Positions 1-7,282 of a stretch of 34,776 bases of DNA are shown here, in pieces. Source of the stretch: Gammaproteobacteria bacterium (GTDB lineage Bacteria > Pseudomonadota > Gammaproteobacteria > CAIRSR01); contig CAUYTY010000192.1 of NCBI GenBank assembly GCA_963575655.1, positions 1 through 34,776 of the forward strand, in the 5' to 3' direction. A program made the translations under genes and the position numbers. Numbering within the stretch: position 1 is the stretch's first letter; each line of letters starts with the position of its first letter. A model generated the notes under the pieces. It saw nothing but the letters and a program-made list of their open reading frames with translations. It did no database searches and was not told the DNA's origin.

Positions 1-76
1 CCATGGAACATATACATTACCTAATGTTGATGAGAATACTTAATATAAAATTGAAGCTAGATTTCCTCAAGATAGT

Positions 77-1222
77 TTGAATTATATTAGAGACTATGCT
101 GTTACAATTTCAGACGCAATCAAATCATATAATGAATATGTTAACACAGATGTTAATCAAAGTTATAACCACAACTATTTGAAACATGGTTTAGGATTTT
201 TAATTGGTGACATCAATCTAAACACTAAATTTGATGGTGGAGACCCTTATGGGATTTACGCTTCAGTTTCAGGGTTAAAACCTATTGATACTTCAAAATT
301 GATAAATGTTTTCAGTAAAGCGGAATACGATTCTCTTGTAATGGGAAGTAACCAATGGACTGATTGGGTTAATTACTCAAATAGAGGAACTTTCATTTAT
401 GATAGTGTTGGATTAACTAATTTATCGGTAGACATCAAATATTTTGTTTTAGGTGATGTTGATAGAACACACTCTTCACCTGTATTTAATGGAGCAACTG
501 AAATATTCGCAGCAATCTACAAAGGACAATTTGATGTGAATATTCCTGATGTTTATTCTGTAGGTGAACCAATGTATGTTCCATTTAATATCAATACAAA
601 TGGAGAATTGAGCAATGGTTTACAATTTGAGGTAAAGTATGATGTAAATAAAGTTTCATTCGATGAGATGGTATCAAACTTGCAAGGTCCGTGGTTACAA
701 TATGTGACTCACGACAATGCAAATGGTATTGTTAGATTCGGAGCAATGAATAATCAAAAAAATGGGTCGCTACAAGGGTTAGCGACCCCTTTTAATTTAA
801 AATTTATAGCCAAAACACCAACGGATGATATCTCAACCGATGTTGTAATTAGACAATTAATGGATGCCTCAGATAAAGAAGGAGACCATTTTAATATTGT
901 GTTAGCGTCACAAAGAGTTGTGATGATGTATAAAATGACACAAGTAGTGAATAATATCACAGAGCCAACGATTAGTATTTACCCTAATCCAAATACAGGT
1001 AATTTTACAACAGAATTTGAATTATTACCTAACACAAACATGAACGCATCTATTTATGATTATCAAGGTAAACTAATGATTAACTTAGGAGATGTTAACT
1101 CAGATGGACTTAATACAAAAATTATAAAATATGTGACCCATCCAGAACTACCTCAAGGGAACTATTTATTGGTATTATCTAATAATAATAAACAAATAAC
1201 TAAACCTTTTACAAAACTTTAA
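77..1222 (+). CDS. Secreted protein with T9SS type A sorting tail, 5' part broken or off-window
   Basis: The last ~80 residues have the layout of a Bacteroidetes type IX secretion (Por) C-terminal sorting domain. They open with SIYPNPNTGNF, continue with a short beta-rich segment containing IYDYQGK, and end with GNYLLVLSNN. Upstream, roughly residues 155-265 look like a cohesin-type beta-sandwich (NTNGELSNGLQFEVKYD, then VRFGAMNN). A GDVDRTH stretch before that recalls a dockerin-like loop. The frame stays coding-like back to position 2, but an in-frame TAA lies at 41-43, so position 77 (TTG) is only the first usable start after it. The gene was probably longer and begins outside the window. 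Base composition is far more AT-rich than anything after 2 kb. Sorting by T9SS makes no sense in a gammaproteobacterium, so this belongs to a Bacteroidetes cell, its phage, or a misassembled contig. Confidence 0.7.
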   Translation: MNYIRDYAVTISDAIKSYNEYVNTDVNQSYNHNYLKHGLGFLIGDINLNTKFDGGDPYGIYASVSGLKPIDTSKLINVFSKAEYDSLVMGSNQWTDWVNYSNRGTFIYDSVGLTNLSVDIKYFVLGDVDRTHSSPVFNGATEIFAAIYKGQFDVNIPDVYSVGEPMYVPFNINTNGELSNGLQFEVKYDVNKVSFDEMVSNLQGPWLQYVTHDNANGIVRFGAMNNQKNGSLQGLATPFNLKFIAKTPTDDISTDVVIRQLMDASDKEGDHFNIVLASQRVVMMYKMTQVVNNITEPTISIYPNPNTGNFTTEFELLPNTNMNASIYDYQGKLMINLGDVNSDGLNTKIIKYVTHPELPQGNYLLVLSNNNKQITKPFTKL

Positions 1223-1226
1223 AAAA

Positions 1227-1553
1227 ATGTCAGAAGAACAAAATGTAGAGACAAATGACGGAACTTGGTCAGGTCTTAAAAAAACAATCATTGGAGTGTT
1301 AACAACACTTGTTACCGCAGGTGGTGTGTGGTTAAGCAGTCAATTATTTGGTGGTCATGAAGAGGCACCGGCACAGGCAACACAACAAGTTGCTCCTGTT
1401 ATTAACATTAACAACACTCAACAGCAACAACAATCAGGTGGAAACACAACAACAATTATTAAAGAAAAAGTTGTTGAGAAGTCAGCGCCACAAGAAACAA
1501 AAAAAGCTGAGCCTAAACAAGACGAACTTAAAACTAAAGAACCACAATGGTAA
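1227..1553 (+). CDS. Small Gln-rich single-pass membrane protein, unknown function
   Basis: This 108-residue protein starts 4 bp after the preceding stop. It has a hydrophilic N-terminus, then one membrane segment at about residues 17-42 (rich in I, L, V, T and G and ending in SSQLFGG). The remainder is low complexity, with Gln/Asn runs (NNTQQQQQ) and a charged Lys/Glu/Pro tail. There is no enzymatic motif. The tight spacing with its neighbours and the shared AT-rich composition suggest a phage-like or Bacteroidetes-like operon. A spanin- or holin-type role is conceivable for a phage, but nothing seen here demonstrates it. I do not recognise a named family. Confidence 0.55.
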   Translation: MSEEQNVETNDGTWSGLKKTIIGVLTTLVTAGGVWLSSQLFGGHEEAPAQATQQVAPVININNTQQQQQSGGNTTTIIKEKVVEKSAPQETKKAEPKQDELKTKEPQW

Positions 1554-1566
1554 AATACTTATTTAA

Positions 1567-1989
1567 ATGGCGGTAGTTTATAGACACATAAGAGAAGACA
1601 CCAATGAGGTGTTTTATATTGGGATTGGGAAGACAGATAAAAGAGCATATGAAAAAAATCGACATAGGAGTGATTTTTGGAAAAATATTGCTAAAAATGG
1701 GTTTAAGGTTGATATTATTTTTGATGACTTAACTTGGGAAGAGGCGGGTGAAAAGGAAAAGGAATTCATATTATTATATGGTAGAAAAGATAAAGGATTG
1801 GGAAGTTTAGTTAATATGACTGACGGAGGTGACGGAGGATATGGTATCATCGTAAAGGAGGGAACAAAAGAAAAAATAAGATTATTCCAACTATCACTTA
1901 ATAAAAAAGGAAAACCGGGTAGAAAACAATCAAGTGAAATTAGAGAAAAAATAAAAAAAAATCACCCAAAGTTGCTACCTATGCGGTGA
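1567..1989 (+). CDS. GIY-YIG endonuclease with NUMOD3-like motif, C-terminus replaced by a repeat element
   Basis: The N-terminus has the GIY-YIG nuclease signature in its VYRH...VFYIGIGK form, followed by a short helix-rich core with EKEKEFILLYGR and the NMTDGGDGG segment common in phage homing nucleases of this family. Residues ~115-133 (GKPGRKQSSEIREKIKKNH) resemble the NUMOD3 DNA-binding motif, which is often repeated downstream in intact proteins. The reading frame then runs into the terminal sequence of the miniature element that starts at 1964. The last residues (PKLLPMR) and the stop at 1987-1989 are supplied by that element. The protein is therefore truncated relative to the family. 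Its neighbours are AT-rich and phage- or Bacteroidetes-like. The function would be site-specific DNA cleavage, and activity of this truncated form is doubtful. Confidence 0.7.
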   Translation: MAVVYRHIREDTNEVFYIGIGKTDKRAYEKNRHRSDFWKNIAKNGFKVDIIFDDLTWEEAGEKEKEFILLYGRKDKGLGSLVNMTDGGDGGYGIIVKEGTKEKIRLFQLSLNKKGKPGRKQSSEIREKIKKNHPKLLPMR

Positions 1990-2110
1990 GAAACAAAAAA
2001 GCCCCCCCCCCCCCGGGAGAGGGGTTGGGGTGAGGGCGGGAATTTGTTGATTTGTCAGTATCACGCCCTCACCCCCGGCCCCTCTCCCGGAGGGAGAGGG
2101 GAGAAAAGCG
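1964..2110 (+). mobile_element. Truncated copy A of the ACCCAAGTTGC miniature element
   Basis: From 1964 the sequence matches the element at 7008 almost base for base in the same orientation. It has the terminus (with one extra A), the GCGGTGAGAAAC block and the two palindromic GC-rich arms around CCCTCTCCC/GGGAGAGGGG. The match stops at GAGAAAAGCG (2101-2110), so the right inverted terminus is missing. The left side lacks the TA dinucleotide that flanks intact copies. A run of 13 C at 2002-2014 replaces CCCCTCTCCCCC of the sister copy. It marks the junction between the AT-rich segment and the remaining chromosome. Confidence 0.75.
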
Positions 2111-2192
2111 CTATTTTCGTTCCCCCTCCCAACGAGAGGAGGAGCGATACAACTTTACGTTAGTGGCCATCCAACCTGGGGGCAGAGTCATC

Positions 2193-3359
2193 ATGAATAA
2201 GGTATTGATCAGCTTTCTTGGCAAGGCAAGAAAGGAAGATAACGGAAAATATCGTACTGCTCGCTATCGATTCGACAATGGAACGGTAGAAGAAACCCGT
2301 TATTTCGGACAAGCCTTGGCGAAACAGTTACCACTGGATAAGGTGATTCTTCTCGGTACCCAAGGCAGCATGTGGGATGTGCTGATGGATGATCTGGGAC
2401 AAGGCGAAGAATTCGCCGAGGATCGCCTAGCACTAATCGACGAGGTGGATAATAATCAGGTGCAAGAAAGCCGATTGGAAATACTTACTCCCCTGCTAAC
2501 ACGGAAAATTGGAAAACCTTGCCGATTACGCCTTATCCCTTTTGGGCGCAACGAAGAGGAGCAGACTCGAATCCTGGAAATATTAACCAACGAAGTGAAT
2601 GAAGGAGATGATGTTTATCTCGATGTGACCCATGGTTTTCGGCACCTGCCCATGCTGGGATTGCTGAGCGCATTGTATCTGCGCACGGTGAAGGAAGTAT
2701 CCATCCAAGGGTTGTATTACGGCGCATTGGATATGTTGGATAAAAATACTGGGGAAACCCCGGTGTTGCGTTTGGATGGATTATTGACCATCGCCGATTG
2801 GATTGGCGCTATTGCTCGTTATGACCAAAGTGGTGATTATGGAGTATTCGCGCCCTTGCTATCCAATCATCTAAAAACGGATACGTTGAAGCTCGCTTCT
2901 TTTTACGAACGCACGAGTAATTCAGTAAAGGCCAAGGTACAGCTCTCAACATTCCATGGCTTATTCAAAAATGTAGAGTTATCTTCGATTGCCCGCCTAT
3001 TCCGCGCCCCCTTGGAAAAGAGAATTGCATGGTTTAAGGAAAATGATCGTGCTAAAAGAGAATGGGAACTTGCCGAAAGATATCTTGAGAGGAAAGATTT
3101 TCTGCGCGCAACTATTTTCGGTTATGAATCCCTCGTAACCAAAGAAACATCCAAACGTAAATCTGATATTCACGACTTTGCCGAGCGCAAAAGTTCTGCG
3201 GAATCATTGAAAAAAGAACATAGAGACTTCAAAGAATTAGAATATCTTCGCAACGCTATGGCGCACGGGCTTCGGTCTGGGAAAAAAGAAATCAGTGACT
3301 CGTTGGATTCAGAAAGTGGTCTGGTAGAAAAGATCAAGAAATTATTCAAGAAACTCTAA
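2193..3359 (+). CDS. csx2: CRISPR-associated CARF-HEPN protein with DxTHG motif (Csx1/Csx2, TM1812-like)
   Basis: The family binds cyclic oligoadenylate, made by Cas10 during type III interference, through an N-terminal CARF domain and then degrades RNA with a C-terminal HEPN domain. The N-terminus (MNKVLISFLGKAR, then RYRFDNG) matches the TM1812-type opening. The diagnostic DVTHGFRHLP lies at residues 144-153. The HEPN catalytic signature RNAMAH is at residues 353-358, R and H being the expected RNase pair. I chose ATG 2193 because the upstream in-frame extension to 2052 is translated repeat element. The protein is 388 residues. It sits 14 bp upstream of cas1 in one orientation, so the three genes look like one transcript. 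No Cas10 is present in the window, so the signal would have to be made elsewhere. The exact subfamily name is less certain than the CARF-HEPN assignment. Confidence 0.85.
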   Translation: MNKVLISFLGKARKEDNGKYRTARYRFDNGTVEETRYFGQALAKQLPLDKVILLGTQGSMWDVLMDDLGQGEEFAEDRLALIDEVDNNQVQESRLEILTPLLTRKIGKPCRLRLIPFGRNEEEQTRILEILTNEVNEGDDVYLDVTHGFRHLPMLGLLSALYLRTVKEVSIQGLYYGALDMLDKNTGETPVLRLDGLLTIADWIGAIARYDQSGDYGVFAPLLSNHLKTDTLKLASFYERTSNSVKAKVQLSTFHGLFKNVELSSIARLFRAPLEKRIAWFKENDRAKREWELAERYLERKDFLRATIFGYESLVTKETSKRKSDIHDFAERKSSAESLKKEHRDFKELEYLRNAMAHGLRSGKKEISDSLDSESGLVEKIKKLFKKL

Positions 3360-3373
3360 ATTTGTGAACCATT

Positions 3374-4411
3374 ATGCCTACCCTCTATGTAACCGAGCCT
3401 GGAGCGACGGTACGGATCTTTGGGGAAAGCCTGCGCGTAACAGCGGAAGGGAATCGTGGTGATCGCGCTGCCTCTACCTCGCAACGTGCATTACTGGAGA
3501 TTGCGCCACACCGTCTAGAACTAATTGGATTGGTGGGGCGAGTACATATTACCCTGGATGCCCTTAAACTCTGCCAGGAAAAAGGGATTGGGGTAGCTTG
3601 GTTTTCCTGGAATGGTCGATTTTTAGGGCGGATGGTTCCTGCGGCAGCACGTTCCGGTGATCTACGTTTAGCTCAATATCGGGTCATGGTGGATACCCAT
3701 ACCGCGATACAATTTGCACGAACAGTAATCACCGCAAAATGTTCCAACGCAGTGGCTGTTCTGCGGAGAATTCAATCCAATCAGCCAGGATTGGAGGAAG
3801 TATCTAAGGCTTTACGAAAATTGGTGGACATTCAGGAGAAAATCGTAGATTGCGATAATTCCGAAGAATTGTTAGGGTTGGAGGGACATGCGGCGAGTCA
3901 CTATTTTTCAGCCTTGGGAAGTGGATTTCGTGGTGAGATTGAATTCAGCACGAGGCAACGACGCCCACCTCCTGACCCGGCCAATGCCTTACTTTCGTTT
4001 GGATATGTTTTACTAGGTAATCTGATCGGCGGGCATATCGAAGCGCGAGGATTAGATCCCACTCTGGGTTTTCTTCACGCAATACGATCTGGTCGGGCTA
4101 GTCTGGCGTTAGATTTGTTGGAAGAGTTTCGGCATCCTATCGTGGATCGGTTTGTGATGCGCGTGTGCAATCTTCGCATTATTCAAATTAATATGTTTGA
4201 AGCTGATCCAGAAAATAGTGGTGGAGTACGTTTAACTCAGGATGGATTGAAGAAATTCTTTAAAGCCTGGGGCGAATATCTCGAACGACCTATTCAGGAA
4301 GATGGTGCGGAGAAAATAACCCCTACTGCCTTGATTTATCGCCAGGTGAATCGCTTGGCGATGGCTTTCCGAGGTGATACTACCTATCAGCCATTTCTGT
4401 TTGAGCATTGA
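3374..4411 (+). CDS. cas1: CRISPR-associated endonuclease Cas1
   Basis: This is the metal-dependent integrase that, with Cas2, inserts new spacers at the leader end of the array. The protein is 345 residues, normal for the family. The catalytic residues are visible: Glu170 in LLGLEGHAASHYF, His235 in LDPTLGFLHAIRSGR, and the acidic pair 250-251 in LALDLLEEFRHP. The N-terminal beta domain (TLYVTEPGATVRIFGESL) and the all-alpha C-terminal domain are both complete. The family style (EGxAAxxYF, GFLHxxRxGRxSLALDL) is that of Cas1 found with type I-C/I-D/III loci rather than I-E/I-F. It lies 14 bp after the CARF-HEPN gene and 17 bp before cas2. Confidence 0.97.
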   Translation: MPTLYVTEPGATVRIFGESLRVTAEGNRGDRAASTSQRALLEIAPHRLELIGLVGRVHITLDALKLCQEKGIGVAWFSWNGRFLGRMVPAAARSGDLRLAQYRVMVDTHTAIQFARTVITAKCSNAVAVLRRIQSNQPGLEEVSKALRKLVDIQEKIVDCDNSEELLGLEGHAASHYFSALGSGFRGEIEFSTRQRRPPPDPANALLSFGYVLLGNLIGGHIEARGLDPTLGFLHAIRSGRASLALDLLEEFRHPIVDRFVMRVCNLRIIQINMFEADPENSGGVRLTQDGLKKFFKAWGEYLERPIQEDGAEKITPTALIYRQVNRLAMAFRGDTTYQPFLFEH

Positions 4412-4428
4412 CTAGAAATTGACTAGAA

Positions 4429-4719
4429 ATGAATCATTCTATGCGTTATATCATTTGCTATGACGTAAGTGACAATAAACGGCGACGTCATCTTTCGATG
4501 TGCTTAAGCGGTTATGGTGATCGAGTACAAGAGAGCGTCTTTGAGGCGGTTTTAGACCGTACACTCTTTGAAAAAATGATCAGCGATGTTGAAAAGCAGA
4601 TTAAGCGTACAGTGGATACGGTACGAATCTATCCTCTTTGTGGAGTATGTACTAATAAGGTAGTGCAGTTAGGAGTATCTGTTAATAAGCATCAAGAAGA
4701 TATTGTATTTGTCGTTTGA
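4429..4719 (+). CDS. cas2: CRISPR-associated protein Cas2
   Basis: Cas2 forms the central dimer of the Cas1-Cas2 spacer integration complex. This 96-residue protein has the ferredoxin-like opening YIICYDVSDNKRR with the conserved Asp12, then GDRVQESVFEA and RIYPLCGVC, all standard Cas2 signatures. ATG 4441 (residue 5, MRYIICYD) is an equally good start, and most Cas2 proteins begin at that point. The cas1-cas2 junction contains an exact tandem duplication of TTGACTAGAAA (4408-4418 and 4419-4429) that includes the cas1 stop codon. No strong ribosome binding site is visible, which fits translational coupling to cas1. The leader and array follow directly. Confidence 0.95.
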   Translation: MNHSMRYIICYDVSDNKRRRHLSMCLSGYGDRVQESVFEAVLDRTLFEKMISDVEKQIKRTVDTVRIYPLCGVCTNKVVQLGVSVNKHQEDIVFVV

Positions 4720-5029
4720 ACGCGGGATACTTTCCGTAACATGGAATCGTGCCTTTTCGAGGGGCAGTTACGAAAAGCGACTTGGAGTGATTATAAACAC
4801 CACATGTTGTGGTTAGTTCTAAGCGGAACAGAACCCCTAGGATCTATTTTAAGATATTAGCGTGTGTAAGATATTGTTTCATCACAAAGAATATTTGAAC
4901 AGATTAGTTGGTTTTTAGCCTATTGCCACCTTTTTTAAGAGTGTATTAATGTGGAAAATGACATCTTTTTAGACGTTACGAAAAGTGTTTTACATTCTTC
5001 ATAGATTCTAGTATGTTGCCAGGGAGTGG
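4720..5029 (+). promoter_or_regulatory. CRISPR leader
   Basis: This 310-bp AT-rich stretch has no gene and lies between cas2 and the first repeat. An 11-bp direct repeat, GTTACGAAAAG, occurs at 4767-4777 and 4975-4985. The array polarity (see the CRISPR entry) shows that new spacers enter at this side, so it should hold the array promoter and the integration signals. A TTTTAC...TAGTAT pair near 4990-5016 could be a promoter, but the spacing of about 15 is short. I cannot place the start of transcription. Confidence 0.7.
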
Positions 5030-7232
5030 CCTGAAGTAATCGCCCCGCCTGAAAGGGGATTGCGACTCGATATCGCTTTTAGCTAACGCATCGTATGCAG
5101 ACTTTACCTGAAGTAATCGCCCCGCCTGAAAGGGGATTGCGACAATCCAGTTGTTAACACATTTGCGTTGGTTATTGCACGCACCTGAAGTAATCGCCCC
5201 GCCTGAAAGGGGATTGCGACAAGCATTGAATAACTTCGGCGCGAATTATACTTAATATGTCCTGAAGTAATCGCCCCGCCTGAAAGGGGATTGCGACCTC
5301 TCTCAATGTCTTCCTTAGATAAGCACCATCTCCCACCTGAAGTAATCGCCCCGCCTGAAAGGGGATTGCGACCAATACATTCCTTTGCAAGTAGTTGATT
5401 ATCTTCGCAACCCTGAAGTAATCGCCCCGCCTGAAAGGGGATTGCGACATGAATGGTGCGTGCACCAAGAAACTCTAAAATCATCTTTCCTGAAGTAATC
5501 GCCCCGCCTGAAAGGGGATTGCGACCTCACGAAAATCCCCTGATTCCCTCGAAAGAAAAGTTGTTTCGCCCGAAGTAATCGCCCCGCCTGAAAGGGGATT
5601 GCGACTTTCTCTATATCCTTCCGTGTGAGACACCACTTCCCTTGACCCGAAGTAATCGCCCCGCCTGAAAGGGGATTGCGACCAGATGGGAAAATTTGAA
5701 TCCCAGATACCCGTATATAGACTCCCGAAGTAATCGCCCCGCCTGAAAGGGGATTGCGACCTCACGAAAATCCCTTCGAAAGTCAGATAATCTTCTTTTC
5801 CCGAAGTAATCGCCCCGCCTGAAAGGGGATTGCGACCCCTCTTCCTGATCCTCCATGCCCTCAACCTACCTTTCCCGAAGTAATCGCCCCGCCTGAAAGG
5901 GGATTGCGACACGACGTACATGTGAGTCATACAACCCTTTTTTTTAAAACCCGAAGTAATCGCCCCGCCTGAAAGGGGATTGCGACTTTATTTCTTCAAC
6001 CCTTATAAAAACCGTACCTTTAAGGACCCGAAGTAATCGCCCCGCCTGAAAGGGGATTGCGACATAACTGCACGGTGTACCCGTGCGGTTTCATCCACCT
6101 CCCCCCGAAGTAATCGCCCCGCCTGAAAGGGGATTGCGACCTTTTTCCAGCCTTTCCTTGGCCTCCTCGATGTCTTCACGCCCGAAGTAATCGCCCCGCC
6201 TGAAAGGGGATTGCGACGTAGACGGGGTGACCCCCTGTCGCGACGACGGCCAGAAAATCCCGAAGTAATCGCCCCGCCTGAAAGGGGATTGCGACACATC
6301 GAGCTCCATCTCTGTACCTGAGTCCTCCTCATACCCGAAGTAATCGCCCCGCCTGAAAGGGGATTGCGACGAAAAATAGTCGGAAATATCTAACGGATGT
6401 TCCTCACTAAACCCGAAGTAATCGCCCCGCCTGAAAGGGGATTGCGACCGTCATAGAACATCCAGTCCGGGTATTCTGAGGAACACTCCCCCGAAGTAAT
6501 CGCCCCGCCTGAAAGGGGATTGCGACCCTTCCTTCCGTGCTCATCAATGAACTCTATGCTGATCCCGAAGTAATCGCCCCGCCTGAAAGGGGATTGCGAC
6601 CATAATGAGAGTTTCAGGGCTTGGATTGTCAGACATTTTCCCGAAGTAATCGCCCCGCCTGAAAGGGGATTGCGACCAGCGATATTTCTATCGCCGCCGT
6701 TCGGTATAGAGAATAGCCCGAAGTAATCGCCCCGCCTGAAAGGGGATTGCGACCGCAGCGCCCAATTCCGACAACGATGGATTTACAATTGGTTCCCGAA
6801 GTAATCGCCCCGCCTGAAAGGGGATTGCGACCCCCTTAGGTTTATCCCTATATCTCCGTACTCCCTGCCCTTCCCGAAGTAATCGCCCCGCCTGAAAGGG
6901 GATTGCGACTCATCAGACATTTTCAATCACCTCGCCATCTTCTTTAGTCCCGAAGTAATCGCCCCGCCTGAAAGGGGATTGCGACAAAAACGATTACGTT
7001 ATAGTTAACCCAAGTTGCTACCTATGCGGTGAGAAACGAAAAAGCCCCTCTCCCCCGGGAGAGGGGTTGGGGTGAGGGCGGGAATTTGTTGATTCGTCAG
7101 CATCACGCCCTCACCCCCTGCCCCTCTCCCGGAGGGAGAGGGGAGAAAAGCGTGCTAGGTAGCAACTTGGGTTAGTTACGGAAGATATCCCCCATCCCGA
7201 AGTAATCGCCCCGCCTGAAAGGGGATTGCGAC
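5030..7232 (+). CRISPR. CRISPR array, 27 repeats of 37 nt, 26 spacers, last spacer split by a miniature element
   Basis: The repeat unit begins CC(T/C)GAAGTAATCGCCCC and ends AAAGGGGATTGCGAC. It contains a CCCC/GGGG stem and an ATTGCGAC tail that would give an 8-nt 5' crRNA handle of the type III style. Repeats start at 5030, 5107, 5184, 5261, 5336, 5412, 5489, 5569, 5646, 5724, 5800, 5874, 5950, 6027, 6104, 6181, 6259, 6334, 6412, 6490, 6564, 6640, 6717, 6795, 6873, 6949 and 7196. Undisturbed spacers are 37-43 nt. Position 3 of the repeat is T in repeats 1-7 and C in repeats 8-27. Because new repeats are copied from the leader-proximal one, this places the growing end at the left, next to cas2. 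The long lightly related spacers, the handle, and the adjacent CARF-HEPN gene favour type III crRNAs. Confidence 0.98.
7008..7172 (+). mobile_element. Intact miniature element (copy B) inserted in CRISPR spacer 26
   Basis: This 165-bp element has perfect inverted ends. ACCCAAGTTGCTACCTA is on the left and its complement TAGGTAGCAACTTGGGT on the right. It is flanked on both sides by TA (7006-7007 and 7173-7174), the target duplication expected for IS630/Tc1-mariner-type transposition. The core holds two GC-rich palindromes (CCCTCTCCC...GGGAGAGGGG and a CCTCACCCC-type arm) and no gene. Removing it with one TA restores a 43-nt spacer between repeats 26 and 27. No transposase of its own is present, so it would be moved in trans. 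Confidence 0.9.
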
Positions 7233-7282
7233 TCGTCCCATCTACTGACTCCACTGCTGATCTACAGAGCAAGGCCAGCTAA

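Noticed and set aside
2052-2192. N-terminal extension of the CARF-HEPN protein
   Set aside because: The in-frame sequence is translated repeat element (HPRPLSRRERGE type), so the start was set at 2193.
5104-6332. Minus-strand open frames of 72-149 codons through the CRISPR array
   Set aside because: They are repeated translations of the CRISPR repeat (QSPFRRGDYF, NPLSGGAITSG, AIPFQAGRLL) with spacers between them, not genes.
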